A DNA stretch of 33,910 nt from an uncultured Oscillospiraceae bacterium (GCA_910588935.1 CAJUSM010000029.1:1-33910); one strand, 5' to 3'; shown: positions 23,424 through 30,660, numbered from the stretch's first letter. Notes: a model not told the origin generated them from the sequence alone. Translations and numbers: made by a program.

Positions 23424-23451
23424 ATTATACCAAATTGTAGAAATTTGTCAA
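23424..23451 (-). promoter_or_regulatory. Promoter of the candidate toxin gene
   Basis: Minus-strand TTGACA (23446-23451), a 16-base spacer and TATAAT (23424-23429). Confidence 0.75.
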
Positions 23452-23485
23452 TTGGATGGGGCTGGGGCTTTCAGGCTGTTATTAG

Positions 23486-23593
23486 AGCCTTGACATTGTT
23501 GGAGCCTGTGGTGTGGACGGAAAAGTGATGTCCTATGGCAAGGCGCTTAAAAAAGAGGAGGCCAAACAGTTGGTTCAAAAGGCGAGAGGATAA
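23486..23593 (+). pseudogene. Possible tail of an interrupted gene
   Basis: After an in-frame stop, 35 codons read through the second direct repeat into a lysine/glutamate-rich end (GKALKKEEAKQLVQKARG) with good coding character and no start. It is followed by a terminator. It could be the 3-prime end of a gene whose front lies left of the toxin locus (23002-23118 shares the repeat and reads openly). No family was recognised. Confidence 0.3.
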
Positions 23594-23618
23594 AGGCCCA
23601 ATCTCCATAGGAAAAACC

Positions 23619-23660
23619 AAACAGCCAAGGTCCAGGGTTCTCTGGACACTTGGCTGTTTT
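23619..23660. terminator. Strong bidirectional terminator
   Basis: A long stem (CAGCCAAG + GTCCAG against CTGGAC + CTTGGCTG) with T-runs on both sides. On the minus strand it ends the cysteine-rich protein gene; on the plus strand it follows the gene tail at 23593. Confidence 0.85.
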
Positions 23661-23679
23661 CAGCTTGCAAAAAGGATTT

Positions 23680-24279
23680 TCAGTTGTACGTGCCCATAAC
23701 AAGCTCTAATAAATGTATCCCCTGTCCTCCCGCTGTCTCTATGCCAGCCTTGCACCGGTTGCAGTAGCAGAGTACCGGCAGGCCCTTGTGCTTTTCCAGC
23801 TGCTCGGCAAAAATCAGGGCTGGATCCTCTTTTGGGCTGGCAAGCCCTTGGATTCTTGGGGGAAAGTGCAGGTCGCCGCAGGAATCGGCGTTTTCCCGGT
23901 TCTCTGGGATTTCCCTGGCCTGTATCCCCATTTTTTCCAATAGGCTCCTTACCGCCTGGTGAATTTCCGGGTGCTCCCGGTCCCGCCAGCAATCTTGAAT
24001 GCTCACTGTGAGCCCCCTGTAATCCGGAAACGGAAAGGGCTCCTCCTGGTCCAGCCAGACAAACAGATTTTCCGGTGTCAGCTGGGGAAAACGGCTCTCT
24101 AGGGTTTCCCGGCAGGCCTGGCAAACATACAGCCCTTGGCTGCCGGGGGGATATTCCTTGGGATCTACGCGGCAGCAGCCTGCCACGGGCATAAGGGCTT
24201 TCAGCCTCTCCCGCAGCTTGTTGGCTGCCTGAGGGCTGGCCTTGGCAAAATTGCAGCTGGGAAAATAGACGCTGCCCAT
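23680..24279 (-). CDS. Cysteine-rich, CCG-like (heterodisulfide reductase-related) protein
   Basis: 199 residues. An N-terminal pattern C-x25-CC-x16-CxxC (PSCNF, GCC, CQAC) and a C-terminal CYCNRC followed by HLLEL resemble the CCG domain of HdrB/GlpC/LutA-type proteins, which bind an iron-sulfur cluster. Spacing is shorter than the classical C-x31-39-CC. A redox or disulfide-related role is the best guess; there is no flavin, ferredoxin or membrane partner beside it. The ATG at 24279 is five bases after the leuD stop; a longer start at 24321 would overlap leuD. The ribosome site is weak (AAGG close to the ATG), so translation may be coupled to leuD. It lies at the end of the leuCD unit and is closed by a strong terminator. 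Confidence 0.6.
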   Translation of the reverse strand: MGSVYFPSCNFAKASPQAANKLRERLKALMPVAGCCRVDPKEYPPGSQGLYVCQACRETLESRFPQLTPENLFVWLDQEEPFPFPDYRGLTVSIQDCWRDREHPEIHQAVRSLLEKMGIQAREIPENRENADSCGDLHFPPRIQGLASPKEDPALIFAEQLEKHKGLPVLCYCNRCKAGIETAGGQGIHLLELVMGTYN

Positions 24280-24283
24280 GGCC

Positions 24284-24766
24284 TTAGCGCTGTATGGACT
24301 CCAGCAGACCCCCGCTGGCAATGATGCTTTTAATGAAATCCGGGAAGGGGTGGGCCTGGTAGGTTTTGCCGGTGGTTTCGTTGGTGATCAGGCCGGAATC
24401 AAAATCTACAGAAACAGAGTCTCCGGGCTGGATTTCCTCCGCGGCCTCTGGGCACTCCAAAATGGGAAAGCCAATGTTAATGGAGTTGCGGTAAAAAATG
24501 CGGGCAAAGGTTTTGGCGATTACGCAGGATACCGCCGAGGCCTTTAGGGCAATGGGGGCGTGCTCCCGGGAGGAGCCGCAGCCAAAGTTTTTCCCGGCAA
24601 CGACCACGTCGCCAGGCTTTACGTTTTTTACAAAATCTTTATCAATATCCTCCATGCAGTGGCTTGCCAGCTCGGTATGGGAGGCGGTGTTCAGGTACCT
24701 GGCGGGAATGATTACATCGGTGTTCACGTCATCCCCGTATTTGTGTACTGTGCCTTTGGCGTTCAT
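24284..24766 (-). CDS. leuD: 3-isopropylmalate dehydratase small subunit
   Basis: 160 residues, the short LeuD type that partners the roughly 420-residue LeuC. It isomerises 2-isopropylmalate to 3-isopropylmalate in leucine biosynthesis. The start (GTVHKYGDDVNTDVIIPARYLN), the swivelling-domain motif GKNFGCGSSREHAP and RNSINIGFPIL are all conserved. ATG at 24766 is ten bases after AGGAG. It is separated from leuC by a small pyrophosphatase gene, all on the minus strand. Confidence 0.96.
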   Translation of the reverse strand: MNAKGTVHKYGDDVNTDVIIPARYLNTASHTELASHCMEDIDKDFVKNVKPGDVVVAGKNFGCGSSREHAPIALKASAVSCVIAKTFARIFYRNSINIGFPILECPEAAEEIQPGDSVSVDFDSGLITNETTGKTYQAHPFPDFIKSIIASGGLLESIQR

Positions 24767-24868
24767 AGTGTTGTCGCTCCTTTTGTATGTGATAAAATGG
24801 GAATTATTCCTGGCATTTTGGGCTTATGGCTTATGGGGCCAGGAGAAAGATTGTGGCCTTGTGCTGGC

Positions 24869-25216
24869 CTAGGGGAGCTCCCGGTCCTCCATATAGACCG
24901 CAATGTGATAGTATTGCTCCTGAAAATGGGTGGCAGCCAGGATTTCTTCCCTTGTAAACACCATGCCCTCTGGGGCCAGCACCCATTTTTCCTCCACATC
25001 ATCATACCGGTGAATCACGGCGATGAGCCTGCCGGTAAATTCCTCTAGGGGCTGGCTGTCCACACCCAAGACATAGGCGTCCTGCTCCTCCCCGTCCGGG
25101 GCCAGGAGGCCGGGAACATAGCCGTAATGAATGGGGTAGATCAGGTCTGGGTGCTTGGGGTGAACCGAGCCAATGGGCCGGTCGATTTTTATGGTAACCG
25201 TATCGCCAATTTTCAT
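24869..25216 (-). CDS. Small inorganic pyrophosphatase-family protein between leuC and leuD
   Basis: 115 residues, shorter than the roughly 170-residue family I pyrophosphatases but clearly related. It has DRPIGSVHPKHPDLIYPIHYGYVPG, then DGEEQDAYVLG in place of the catalytic DxDPxD loop, then VIHRYDDVEEKW. Two of the usual acidic metal ligands are kept and one Asp is replaced by Glu, so activity on pyrophosphate is plausible but not certain. It begins four bases after the leuC stop with almost no ribosome site of its own, so it is probably translated by coupling. Its place inside the leu operon is unusual. Nudix-like or phosphonate roles are possible but not supported. Confidence 0.82.
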   Translation of the reverse strand: MKIGDTVTIKIDRPIGSVHPKHPDLIYPIHYGYVPGLLAPDGEEQDAYVLGVDSQPLEEFTGRLIAVIHRYDDVEEKWVLAPEGMVFTREEILAATHFQEQYYHIAVYMEDRELP

Positions 25217-25219
25217 GGC

Positions 25220-26479
25220 TTACAGCTGGGCGGGGTCTGTTAAATACCCGGTTATGGCGCTGGCCGCGGCCACGGCAGGGCTGGAGAGCACCACCTCAGA
25301 GTCTACATGGCCCATGCGGCCCACAAAGTTCCGGTTGGTGGTGGATACCGCCCGCTCGCCCTGGGCCAGAATGCCCATGTAGCCCCCTAGGCAGGGCCCG
25401 CAGGTGGGGGTGCTGAACACCGCGCCGCTCTCTACAAAAATTTCTGCCAGCCCCTCCCGAATACACTGGAGGTACACCTCTTGGGTGGCGGGAATGACAA
25501 TGCAGCGCACATTTTTCGCCACCTTTTTCCCCTTCATAATCTGGGCCGCAATGCGCATATCCCGAATGCGCCCATTGGTGCAGGAGCCTATAACGCTTTG
25601 GTCGATTTTAACATCTCCCACCTGGTCAATGGTGCGGGTGTTCTCTGGCAGATGGGGCATAGAAACCGTGGGCTTTAGCTGGCCCAGGTCAATGGTGATG
25701 GTCCGGGCATACTGGGCGTCTGGGTCTGCCTGGTATATTTTCACCTCTCCCTGGTACCGGCCCTGGCAGTAGGCAAGGGTTTTTTCGTCCACAGGGAAAA
25801 TGCCGTTTTTGGCCCCGGCCTCTATGGCCATGTTGGCAACGGTAAAGCGGTCGTCCATAGAGAGCTCGCCCACCCCCTCGCCGGTAAACTCCAAGGACTG
25901 GTACAGGGCGCCGTCCACGCCGATCATGCCGATGAGGTGGAGCACCAGGTCCTTGCCGCACACAAAGCCCTTGGGCTTGCCGGTAAGCACCACCTGGATG
26001 GCCGCGGGAATTTTGAACCAGAGCTTGCCGGTAATCATGGCCGCGGCCATATCCGTGGAGCCCACCCCGGTGGAGAAAGCCCCCAGGGCCCCATAGGTGC
26101 AGGTGTGGGAGTCGGCCCCCACAATGGCCCCGCCAGGACCTACCAGGCCTTTTTCCGGGAGCAGGGCGTGCTCAATGCCCATTTGGCCCACATCAAAGAA
26201 ATTGGTAATATTGTATTTGTCCGCGAACTCTCGGGTCTGCTTGCACTGCTGGGCGGCCTTAATGTCCTTGTTGGGGGCAAAATGGTCCAGCACCAGGGCG
26301 ATTTTGTCCTTGTGGAATACCCCGGTGGCCCCGGCCTTTTCAAACTCGTTAATGGCCACAGGGGAGGTGATGTCGTTGCCCAGCACCATATCCAGGCTGG
26401 CCTCTACCAGCTGGCCAGGCTCTACATGGTCCAGCCCTGCGTGGGCGGCCAGGATTTTTTGGGTCATTGTCATTGCCAT
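25220..26479 (-). CDS. leuC: 3-isopropylmalate dehydratase large subunit
   Basis: 419 residues, the archaeal/Clostridial LeuC length. It binds a [4Fe-4S] cluster through Cys300 (SCTNGR), Cys360 and Cys363 (CGPCLGG), and isomerises isopropylmalate with LeuD. The start used is ATG at 26479, nine bases after AGGAGG; codons further upstream would run into the MITE-like element and lack a ribosome site. No T-box or leader peptide rich in leucine was seen upstream, so leucine control, if any, is not visible. It is followed by the pyrophosphatase gene and leuD. Confidence 0.96.
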   Translation of the reverse strand: MAMTMTQKILAAHAGLDHVEPGQLVEASLDMVLGNDITSPVAINEFEKAGATGVFHKDKIALVLDHFAPNKDIKAAQQCKQTREFADKYNITNFFDVGQMGIEHALLPEKGLVGPGGAIVGADSHTCTYGALGAFSTGVGSTDMAAAMITGKLWFKIPAAIQVVLTGKPKGFVCGKDLVLHLIGMIGVDGALYQSLEFTGEGVGELSMDDRFTVANMAIEAGAKNGIFPVDEKTLAYCQGRYQGEVKIYQADPDAQYARTITIDLGQLKPTVSMPHLPENTRTIDQVGDVKIDQSVIGSCTNGRIRDMRIAAQIMKGKKVAKNVRCIVIPATQEVYLQCIREGLAEIFVESGAVFSTPTCGPCLGGYMGILAQGERAVSTTNRNFVGRMGHVDSEVVLSSPAVAAASAITGYLTDPAQL

Positions 26480-26547
26480 TGTTTGGTTCCTCCTTTTTTG
26501 GTTCCCGGCCAGGCCGGGGCAATGGATATTTTGAATGGTGGGGAGTA

Positions 26548-26594
26548 GGGCTTGTTTGAAAAATCCGGTACTTTCTCTATTTTCAAACAAGCCC
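26548..26594 (+). mobile_element. MITE-like element, copy 3 (minimal, nearly only the two ends)
   Basis: 47 bases: left end GGGCTTGTTTGAAAAAT, a short centre and right end ATTTTCAAACAAGCCC, flanked by TA (26546-26547 and 26595-26596). It is oriented as copy 2 and looks like an internally deleted derivative. It forms a near-perfect hairpin between the membrane protein gene and leuC. The TA plus first base of its repeat form the TAG stop codon of the upstream gene. Confidence 0.82.
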
Positions 26595-27367
26595 TACTCT
26601 TTTGCTGCCTGAGGCTGGGGCATTTCTCCCTTTTGCAGCCTGTCCATCAGGGCCAGGCAGTCCTGATAATAGGCCATTTTCTCCTGGTCCTCTGCAAAGC
26701 TGGAGCCCTCCTGGGTGCGCAGGGAGTAGCGCAGGCGGCCGCAGAGCTTTAGCAGGATTTCTGGGGTCCAGTTGTTTATGCCGCTCATTTCCGGCTGAAA
26801 ATCGTCAAAAGCCCGGAGCTCCCCCCAGGAGCGCATGGCGTTTTCGTAGTCGGTGGCGTTTTCGGGCATGGGGTCGCCGTTGTTATACTGGAAAAAACCG
26901 GGGAAATTTTCCTGTACCGAGTCAAAGCCCGCCTCATCGTGAAAATAGACCATGCACTCGTTTAAAGCGGTATCTCCGGCAAAGCGGGTCATATTGGCCT
27001 GTATGGCCTGAAAATCGGTGGTGGTCTTCATATCGGCAGCAAACACATAGTTGTTCAGCTGCACCACCACCTTGCCGTCCCCGTTCCGGTCTTGGCCGTA
27101 CCGGGCCATATGGGCCTCCATTTGGGCCCGGGCCTCGTCTGGCATATTGTAAGAGGTGATTAGGGCAATGGTATAGTCAGGCTCCACCTGGGAGACCACG
27201 GAATAGACAATGCTGACCAAGGCAGCGGCCAAAAGCAGGGTAACCAGCAAAGGGCCCTTATGATAGAACCACCAGTTTGCCCGTTTTTCCTTGGCGGTGG
27301 TGGGCACAATGGCGCCAGAGTGGATGGTGTCCTCCTCAGCGCCCAAAAGATATCGTTCGCGAGCCAT
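26594..27367 (-). CDS. Membrane-anchored protein of unknown function
   Basis: 257 residues. There is a cytoplasmic N-terminus (MARERYLLGAEED), one membrane segment at about residues 37-58 (LLVTLLLAAALVSIVYSVV), then an extracellular domain. That domain has a DYTIALITSYNMPDEARAQMEAHM segment and a NGDGKVVVQLNNY segment, a pattern seen in uncharacterised Clostridial proteins. ATG at 27367 is eight bases after GGAGG. Its stop codon is created by the MITE-like element, so a few residues may have been lost or replaced at the C-terminus. A promoter with TATAAT lies upstream. Function unknown. Confidence 0.7.
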   Translation of the reverse strand: MARERYLLGAEEDTIHSGAIVPTTAKEKRANWWFYHKGPLLVTLLLAAALVSIVYSVVSQVEPDYTIALITSYNMPDEARAQMEAHMARYGQDRNGDGKVVVQLNNYVFAADMKTTTDFQAIQANMTRFAGDTALNECMVYFHDEAGFDSVQENFPGFFQYNNGDPMPENATDYENAMRSWGELRAFDDFQPEMSGINNWTPEILLKLCGRLRYSLRTQEGSSFAEDQEKMAYYQDCLALMDRLQKGEMPQPQAAKE

Positions 27368-27412
27368 AAGCAGCGCCTCCAATGTGTAATATACTCAATC
27401 GCAGATAACACA

Positions 27413-27441
27413 ATTATACTCTACTTTTTAGGAATGCGCAA
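27413..27441 (-). promoter_or_regulatory. Promoter of the membrane protein gene with overlapping inverted repeat
   Basis: Minus-strand TTGCGC (27436-27441), a 17-base spacer and TATAAT (27413-27418). A perfect repeat TGCGCAA (27435-27441) / TTGCGCA (27448-27454) with a six-base gap overlaps the -35 and may be an operator. Confidence 0.6.
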
Positions 27442-27559
27442 GTGCTTTTGCGCAAAGGGGAGCGTATCAATACGGAGATAAAACTTTTCAACATAGCCCT
27501 GGATTTGTGATGCCGGAAAGCGGCGGTAAAAGCTGGCTGTCCCATTCATAGCGCGAAAC

Positions 27560-27591
27560 AAAAAAGCATCCCCCTGGCGCCAGGGGGATGC
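27560..27591 (-). terminator. Terminator of the exported-protein gene
   Basis: A perfect 26-base palindrome (GCATCCCCCTGGC + its complement, 27566-27591) followed on the minus strand by a T-run, ten bases past the stop at 27601. Confidence 0.92.
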
Positions 27592-27600
27592 TCCCTTAAT

Positions 27601-28554
27601 CTATTCTTCTATAATCTGGGCGTACTGATTCATTTCGGCCAAAAGGGCTTGGTATTCCTCTTGGGTGAGGAAACCGCTGCCCACATTAAACTTCAGGTTC
27701 TCCTCCATTTCCTTCCGCTTGTAATTCCCATCCACAGGCTTGGCCGCGTTTACCTCCTGAGCCTTGGCGGTGAAAGCCGCCCATTCCAGCACGCCCTCGT
27801 CCATGCCCAAGCCTTTCACATCGTCAGCCTCTTTATGAACCACCCGGGGGACTTTTCCCTCTTGCGTATCCAAGCCCAGCAAATGGGTTTGGCTGACAAA
27901 TACCAGGCTTTCCTCCGTTGCAGAGGCGGGGGCCGCTGCTTCCGGTTCATAAACGCCCTGGCGGCTGCCATGGATGTAGTAGTAATCCCCGGCGGTGTTA
28001 AACCCGCCGCCTATGCCAGGTTTTTGCAGGAAAAACAGGTATTCTTTACCAGCCTCCAGCAAAGGGGCGTCCTGGTAGACCACAGAAATGTCATTGGGAT
28101 CCCCTTCCATGCGCACTGTGACCGTGGTTTCGGGGGCCTGGCCCCGAATGGCCTCTTCTACTTCTATGGTATAGTCGGTGAAAACCTGTTCTCCGGCCTG
28201 GCCCACGCCCTGGATAAGGAAGGGGGCGGAAATTTCCGTTACTTTGCCCCGGGCCACCAGAGTGGACTCCTCCAGAAGCTGGTCTATTGTATAGGGGACA
28301 GTATATTCGCAGACCCTGGTATAAACCTCTGGTTCGCCAGCGGACACAGAACCGGGGGAATCGTCATCCATACGATAAGTGGTGAACCCCTTTTCCTCAG
28401 GGGCGGAGATTGCTGTCTCTTCTTGGGAGGCGATGGTATGAGCGGCCATTTCCCGGGCCTGGCCGGCAGGGAATACGCGGCTGACGCCTAGGCCGAGAAC
28501 CAGGACAGCGGCCGCGGCGCAAAATCCACCGGCGTATTTTACAAATTTTTTCAT
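27601..28554 (-). CDS. Exported protein of unknown function
   Basis: 317 residues. The N-terminal 30 residues are a signal or membrane anchor (KKFVKYAGGFCAAAAVLVLGLGV). The body has a beta-rich segment (YTIDQLLEESTLVARGKVTEI, DYTIEVEEAIRG, TTVTVRMEGDP, LLEAGKEYLFFLQ), a pattern recognisable in several uncharacterised Clostridial secreted proteins. The C-terminus ends in a helix (GFLTQEEYQALLAEMNQYAQIIEE). ATG at 28554 is nine bases after AGGAGG; an ATG seven codons upstream has no site. It is downstream of the metalloprotease gene on the same strand, whose frame runs into it. It might be a substrate, inhibitor or partner of the protease; this is inferred from position only. Confidence 0.72.
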   Translation of the reverse strand: MKKFVKYAGGFCAAAAVLVLGLGVSRVFPAGQAREMAAHTIASQEETAISAPEEKGFTTYRMDDDSPGSVSAGEPEVYTRVCEYTVPYTIDQLLEESTLVARGKVTEISAPFLIQGVGQAGEQVFTDYTIEVEEAIRGQAPETTVTVRMEGDPNDISVVYQDAPLLEAGKEYLFFLQKPGIGGGFNTAGDYYYIHGSRQGVYEPEAAAPASATEESLVFVSQTHLLGLDTQEGKVPRVVHKEADDVKGLGMDEGVLEWAAFTAKAQEVNAAKPVDGNYKRKEMEENLKFNVGSGFLTQEEYQALLAEMNQYAQIIEE

Positions 28555-29179
28555 TTGATTTTTCCTCCTTTTCATGGTAGGGCATATGTTTTGAGTGCCG
28601 GCTTTCGTATTTGCTGTTTAGACGATTCCGGCCATAGCTGGAAAGATACCGGTTGATAGTGCCTTTGGGCGTAACCTTCATAACCGAGTCGCGGTCACTG
28701 TGTCCAAACCCCAAGATATGGCCTGCTTCATGGATAAAAACTGTCCATACATCGTATGCGTTAGAATCCGCTCCATTTGAAAGCGGCTGTGTAGGGTTCA
28801 AATTTATGGATGCGCTTACTACTTCGGTGCTTGACGTGTTGCAGGCAATATGTGCAACACCAGGCGAGCTGTTGTTCCACCTAGAGGCTTTGTAGATTTT
28901 GTTTTGGGGTAATCCACCTGTGCCATTCATAATAATGTAGAAATCTGTATCTTCGTGTGTTGTTAAAGAACGCTGTAGGCTATATGTGCTACACTCCTTA
29001 TTCCACTGCCAGAAAGCTTCATTAAAATGACTGAGGGTTGTACTGCCAAAACCTTTATACGGCAGTAAAGTTAAGGTCTTCATTAGCTTCCATGAGCGCA
29101 TTTCTTCTGCTGCACTGGTGGGAATAGTCAGCAAAGATACCATTAGTGCAAGTGCTACAAGTATAGATACCACACGCAC
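28397..29179 (-). CDS. Matrixin-type secreted zinc metalloprotease, both ends doubtful
   Basis: The core holds HEAGHILGFGHSD, the HExxHxxGxxH zinc motif of metzincins, with a following SVM Met-turn, so this is a matrixin-like protease (catalytic domain about 150 residues). The N-terminus is a signal peptide (VSILVALALMVSLLTIPTSAA). The start at GTG 29179 is weak. Just upstream, AAGGA and an ATG (29196-29198) are one base out of frame with a perfect KKSVVRVV signal start, suggesting a one-base insertion. At the 3-prime end the frame runs 158 bases into the next gene, coding an Arg-rich tail, while the catalytic fold ends near LNSKY. So the natural stop has probably been lost by another shift. 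The true product may end near 28560. The region is more AT-rich than its neighbours. Confidence 0.6.
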   Translation of the reverse strand: MRVVSILVALALMVSLLTIPTSAAEEMRSWKLMKTLTLLPYKGFGSTTLSHFNEAFWQWNKECSTYSLQRSLTTHEDTDFYIIMNGTGGLPQNKIYKASRWNNSSPGVAHIACNTSSTEVVSASINLNPTQPLSNGADSNAYDVWTVFIHEAGHILGFGHSDRDSVMKVTPKGTINRYLSSYGRNRLNSKYESRHSKHMPYHEKEEKSNEKICKIRRWILRRGRCPGSRPRRQPRIPCRPGPGNGRSYHRLPRRDSNLRP

Positions 29180-29268
29180 AACTGACTTCTTACCTTTACA
29201 TCTCGTTTCAGATTCCTTCTTTCTCTAGATTATTCGCAAATGCAATTAATTCACATTTGAATGAATAA

Positions 29269-29297
29269 AATATACATCAATATACATATTTTGTCAA
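29269..29297 (-). promoter_or_regulatory. Promoter of the metalloprotease gene
   Basis: Minus-strand TTGACA (29292-29297), a 17-base spacer and TATATT (29269-29274), in a very AT-rich stretch. Confidence 0.65.
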
Positions 29298-29364
29298 TAT
29301 AATCCGGTATACTGGAAACCAGCCACCGCAGCAGCGCCGCTTGCCATATGAAAGGAATTATATT

Positions 29365-30225
29365 ATGGCAAAGGGCTCTGTAAGCAAGAAAAAGGCCGCA
29401 AGAATTGGTACTACCGATTCTATATTACCGGCGAGGACGGCAAGCCAAAGCAGATTGAGAGGGCCGGTACAGAGAGCAAGGCGGAAACGGAGCGGATGCT
29501 GCGCAAAGCCATGGAGGAATATGAGAGCAAATTGGTCATAGCCCAGAATTCCAATTTGACATCGGCAGAGGCCATCGACATGTGGCTTGAGGAGGGCTTA
29601 AAGCCCAGCTCCCTTGCCAGCGGACGGTGAATGTGTACATGGCTATGCTCCCCCACAAGGTTTTCAAATTCGCCATCTATTCTAAGCGCATTTTGACCGC
29701 AAACCCTTTGGGCTAAGTTGTGAAACGCACAAAGCCCGCAGACTGTGATATCTTCCAAAATGGTGAAAGCCAGGACGCCGGCCAGGTCTTGAGCCGGGAG
29801 CAGTACCGAATCCTCACAGAGTATCTCCGCAAGCAGGGGAACCCCTGTCTGTTAGCGGTGCAAATCTCCTATTACGCAGGCTTGCGGCTGGGAGAGGCTT
29901 TGGACCTTGCCTGGGAGGACATCGACCTGGAAAGGCAGTGCATGACAATATGCCGGAGCCTGAGCTATCGCAGTTCGCGCAAGGCCACCTCTCTCGGCCC
30001 CACAAAGACAAAGAAAACCCGGACAGTGGACTTCGGCGACACGCTGGCCGAAATCCTCCGCCGGGCGAAAATACCGCAGGCCCGGGAGAGCCTGCGGTAT
30101 GGTCCTATGTGCAAGGTTAATTACGTCCAAAAGACGGTTGACCGCAACCGGACGTATAATGACCTGCGGGCGCTTAGCCGGAATGAGGCGCCTTCCGCGG
30201 GCTATATCCCCATCAGCTTCGCCGC
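29365..30225 (+). pseudogene. Decayed tyrosine-recombinase integrase
   Basis: Begins ATG 29365 (AAGGA eight bases upstream) with MAKGSV. After a one-base shift near 29394 it reads as the arm-type DNA-binding domain (NWYYRFYITGEDGKPKQ, AGTESKAETERMLRKAMEEYE, MWLEEGLKPSSLASG). The frame changes again near 29628, and the core-binding domain is mostly deleted: LASG runs directly into MLPHKVFKFAIYSKRI. An in-frame stop lies near 29714. The catalytic domain resumes (LSREQYRILTEYLRKQ, ISYYAGLRLGEALDLAWEDID with the first catalytic Arg, GPTKTKKTRTVDFGDTLAEIL) and breaks off near 30220. The HxxR and tyrosine nucleophile are missing. It closely follows the Tn916-type/ICE integrase layout. It marks an immobile integrated element. 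Confidence 0.88.
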
Positions 30226-30388
30226 GCTTATACAAGTAGCTTGCTGGCTGGACAAGCTGGCGAGTGGGGAGCAAGAAAATGTCCCTTATGGGAATCTGGT
30301 AAGGGACAAAATGAGGGGCAAAAGGGAGAAAACATGGCTATGCCCCCGCGTAAACCCAGTGTTTTCGCGGGGTGTAGGAATAAACAGC

Positions 30389-30416
30389 AAAAAACCGCGC
30401 CATGGCGCGGTTTTTT
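30389..30416. terminator. Perfect 28-base palindromic bidirectional terminator
   Basis: AAAAAACCGCGCCA and its exact complement; A- and T-runs on both sides make it work in either direction. Confidence 0.88.
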
Positions 30417-30588
30417 GCCCAAATATCTTTTTGGTTTTCTTAGGATGGGACGACCATACAAAAAAGATGCCGGATGTCTTTTGCCCTCAAAAAAGCCAGT
30501 ATTTATGCGGCTTTACGGGCTTTCGCGATATCGTCATTAGAACTCTGACTTAAAAGATGCAATCTAAATCTCAGTTTATTTCATATTG

Positions 30589-30660
30589 TTCACAGTGATT
30601 TCTGGATTTTAGAACTATCTGTCCCTGGTGAATCAACTTGACGTAAGACATCACTGTGAA
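30589..30660. repeat. 11-base inverted repeat spaced 50 bases
   Basis: TTCACAGTGAT (30589-30599) and ATCACTGTGAA (30650-30660). It may be ends of a tiny element or an operator pair; no T-run. Confidence 0.5.

Larger units (their letters stand above)
23086..23514. repeat. Pair of about 29-base direct repeats bracketing the toxin locus
   Basis: The segment beginning AGCCTTGACATTG at 23086-23114 recurs at 23486-23514 with a few mismatches (shared GGAGCCTGTG). The first copy contains the TTGACA of the candidate antisense promoter and leads into TATAAT; the second lacks the -10. In both places the repeat reads in frame as Ser-Leu-Asp-Ile-x-Gly-Ala-Cys. The second continues as an open frame to 23593 ending in a lysine-rich stretch, which suggests an interrupted or duplicated gene tail. 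Confidence 0.7.

Noticed and set aside
26480..26547. T-box riboswitch upstream of leuC
   Set aside because: The space between the MITE and leuC is only about 70 bases and lacks the T-box sequence and stem I features.
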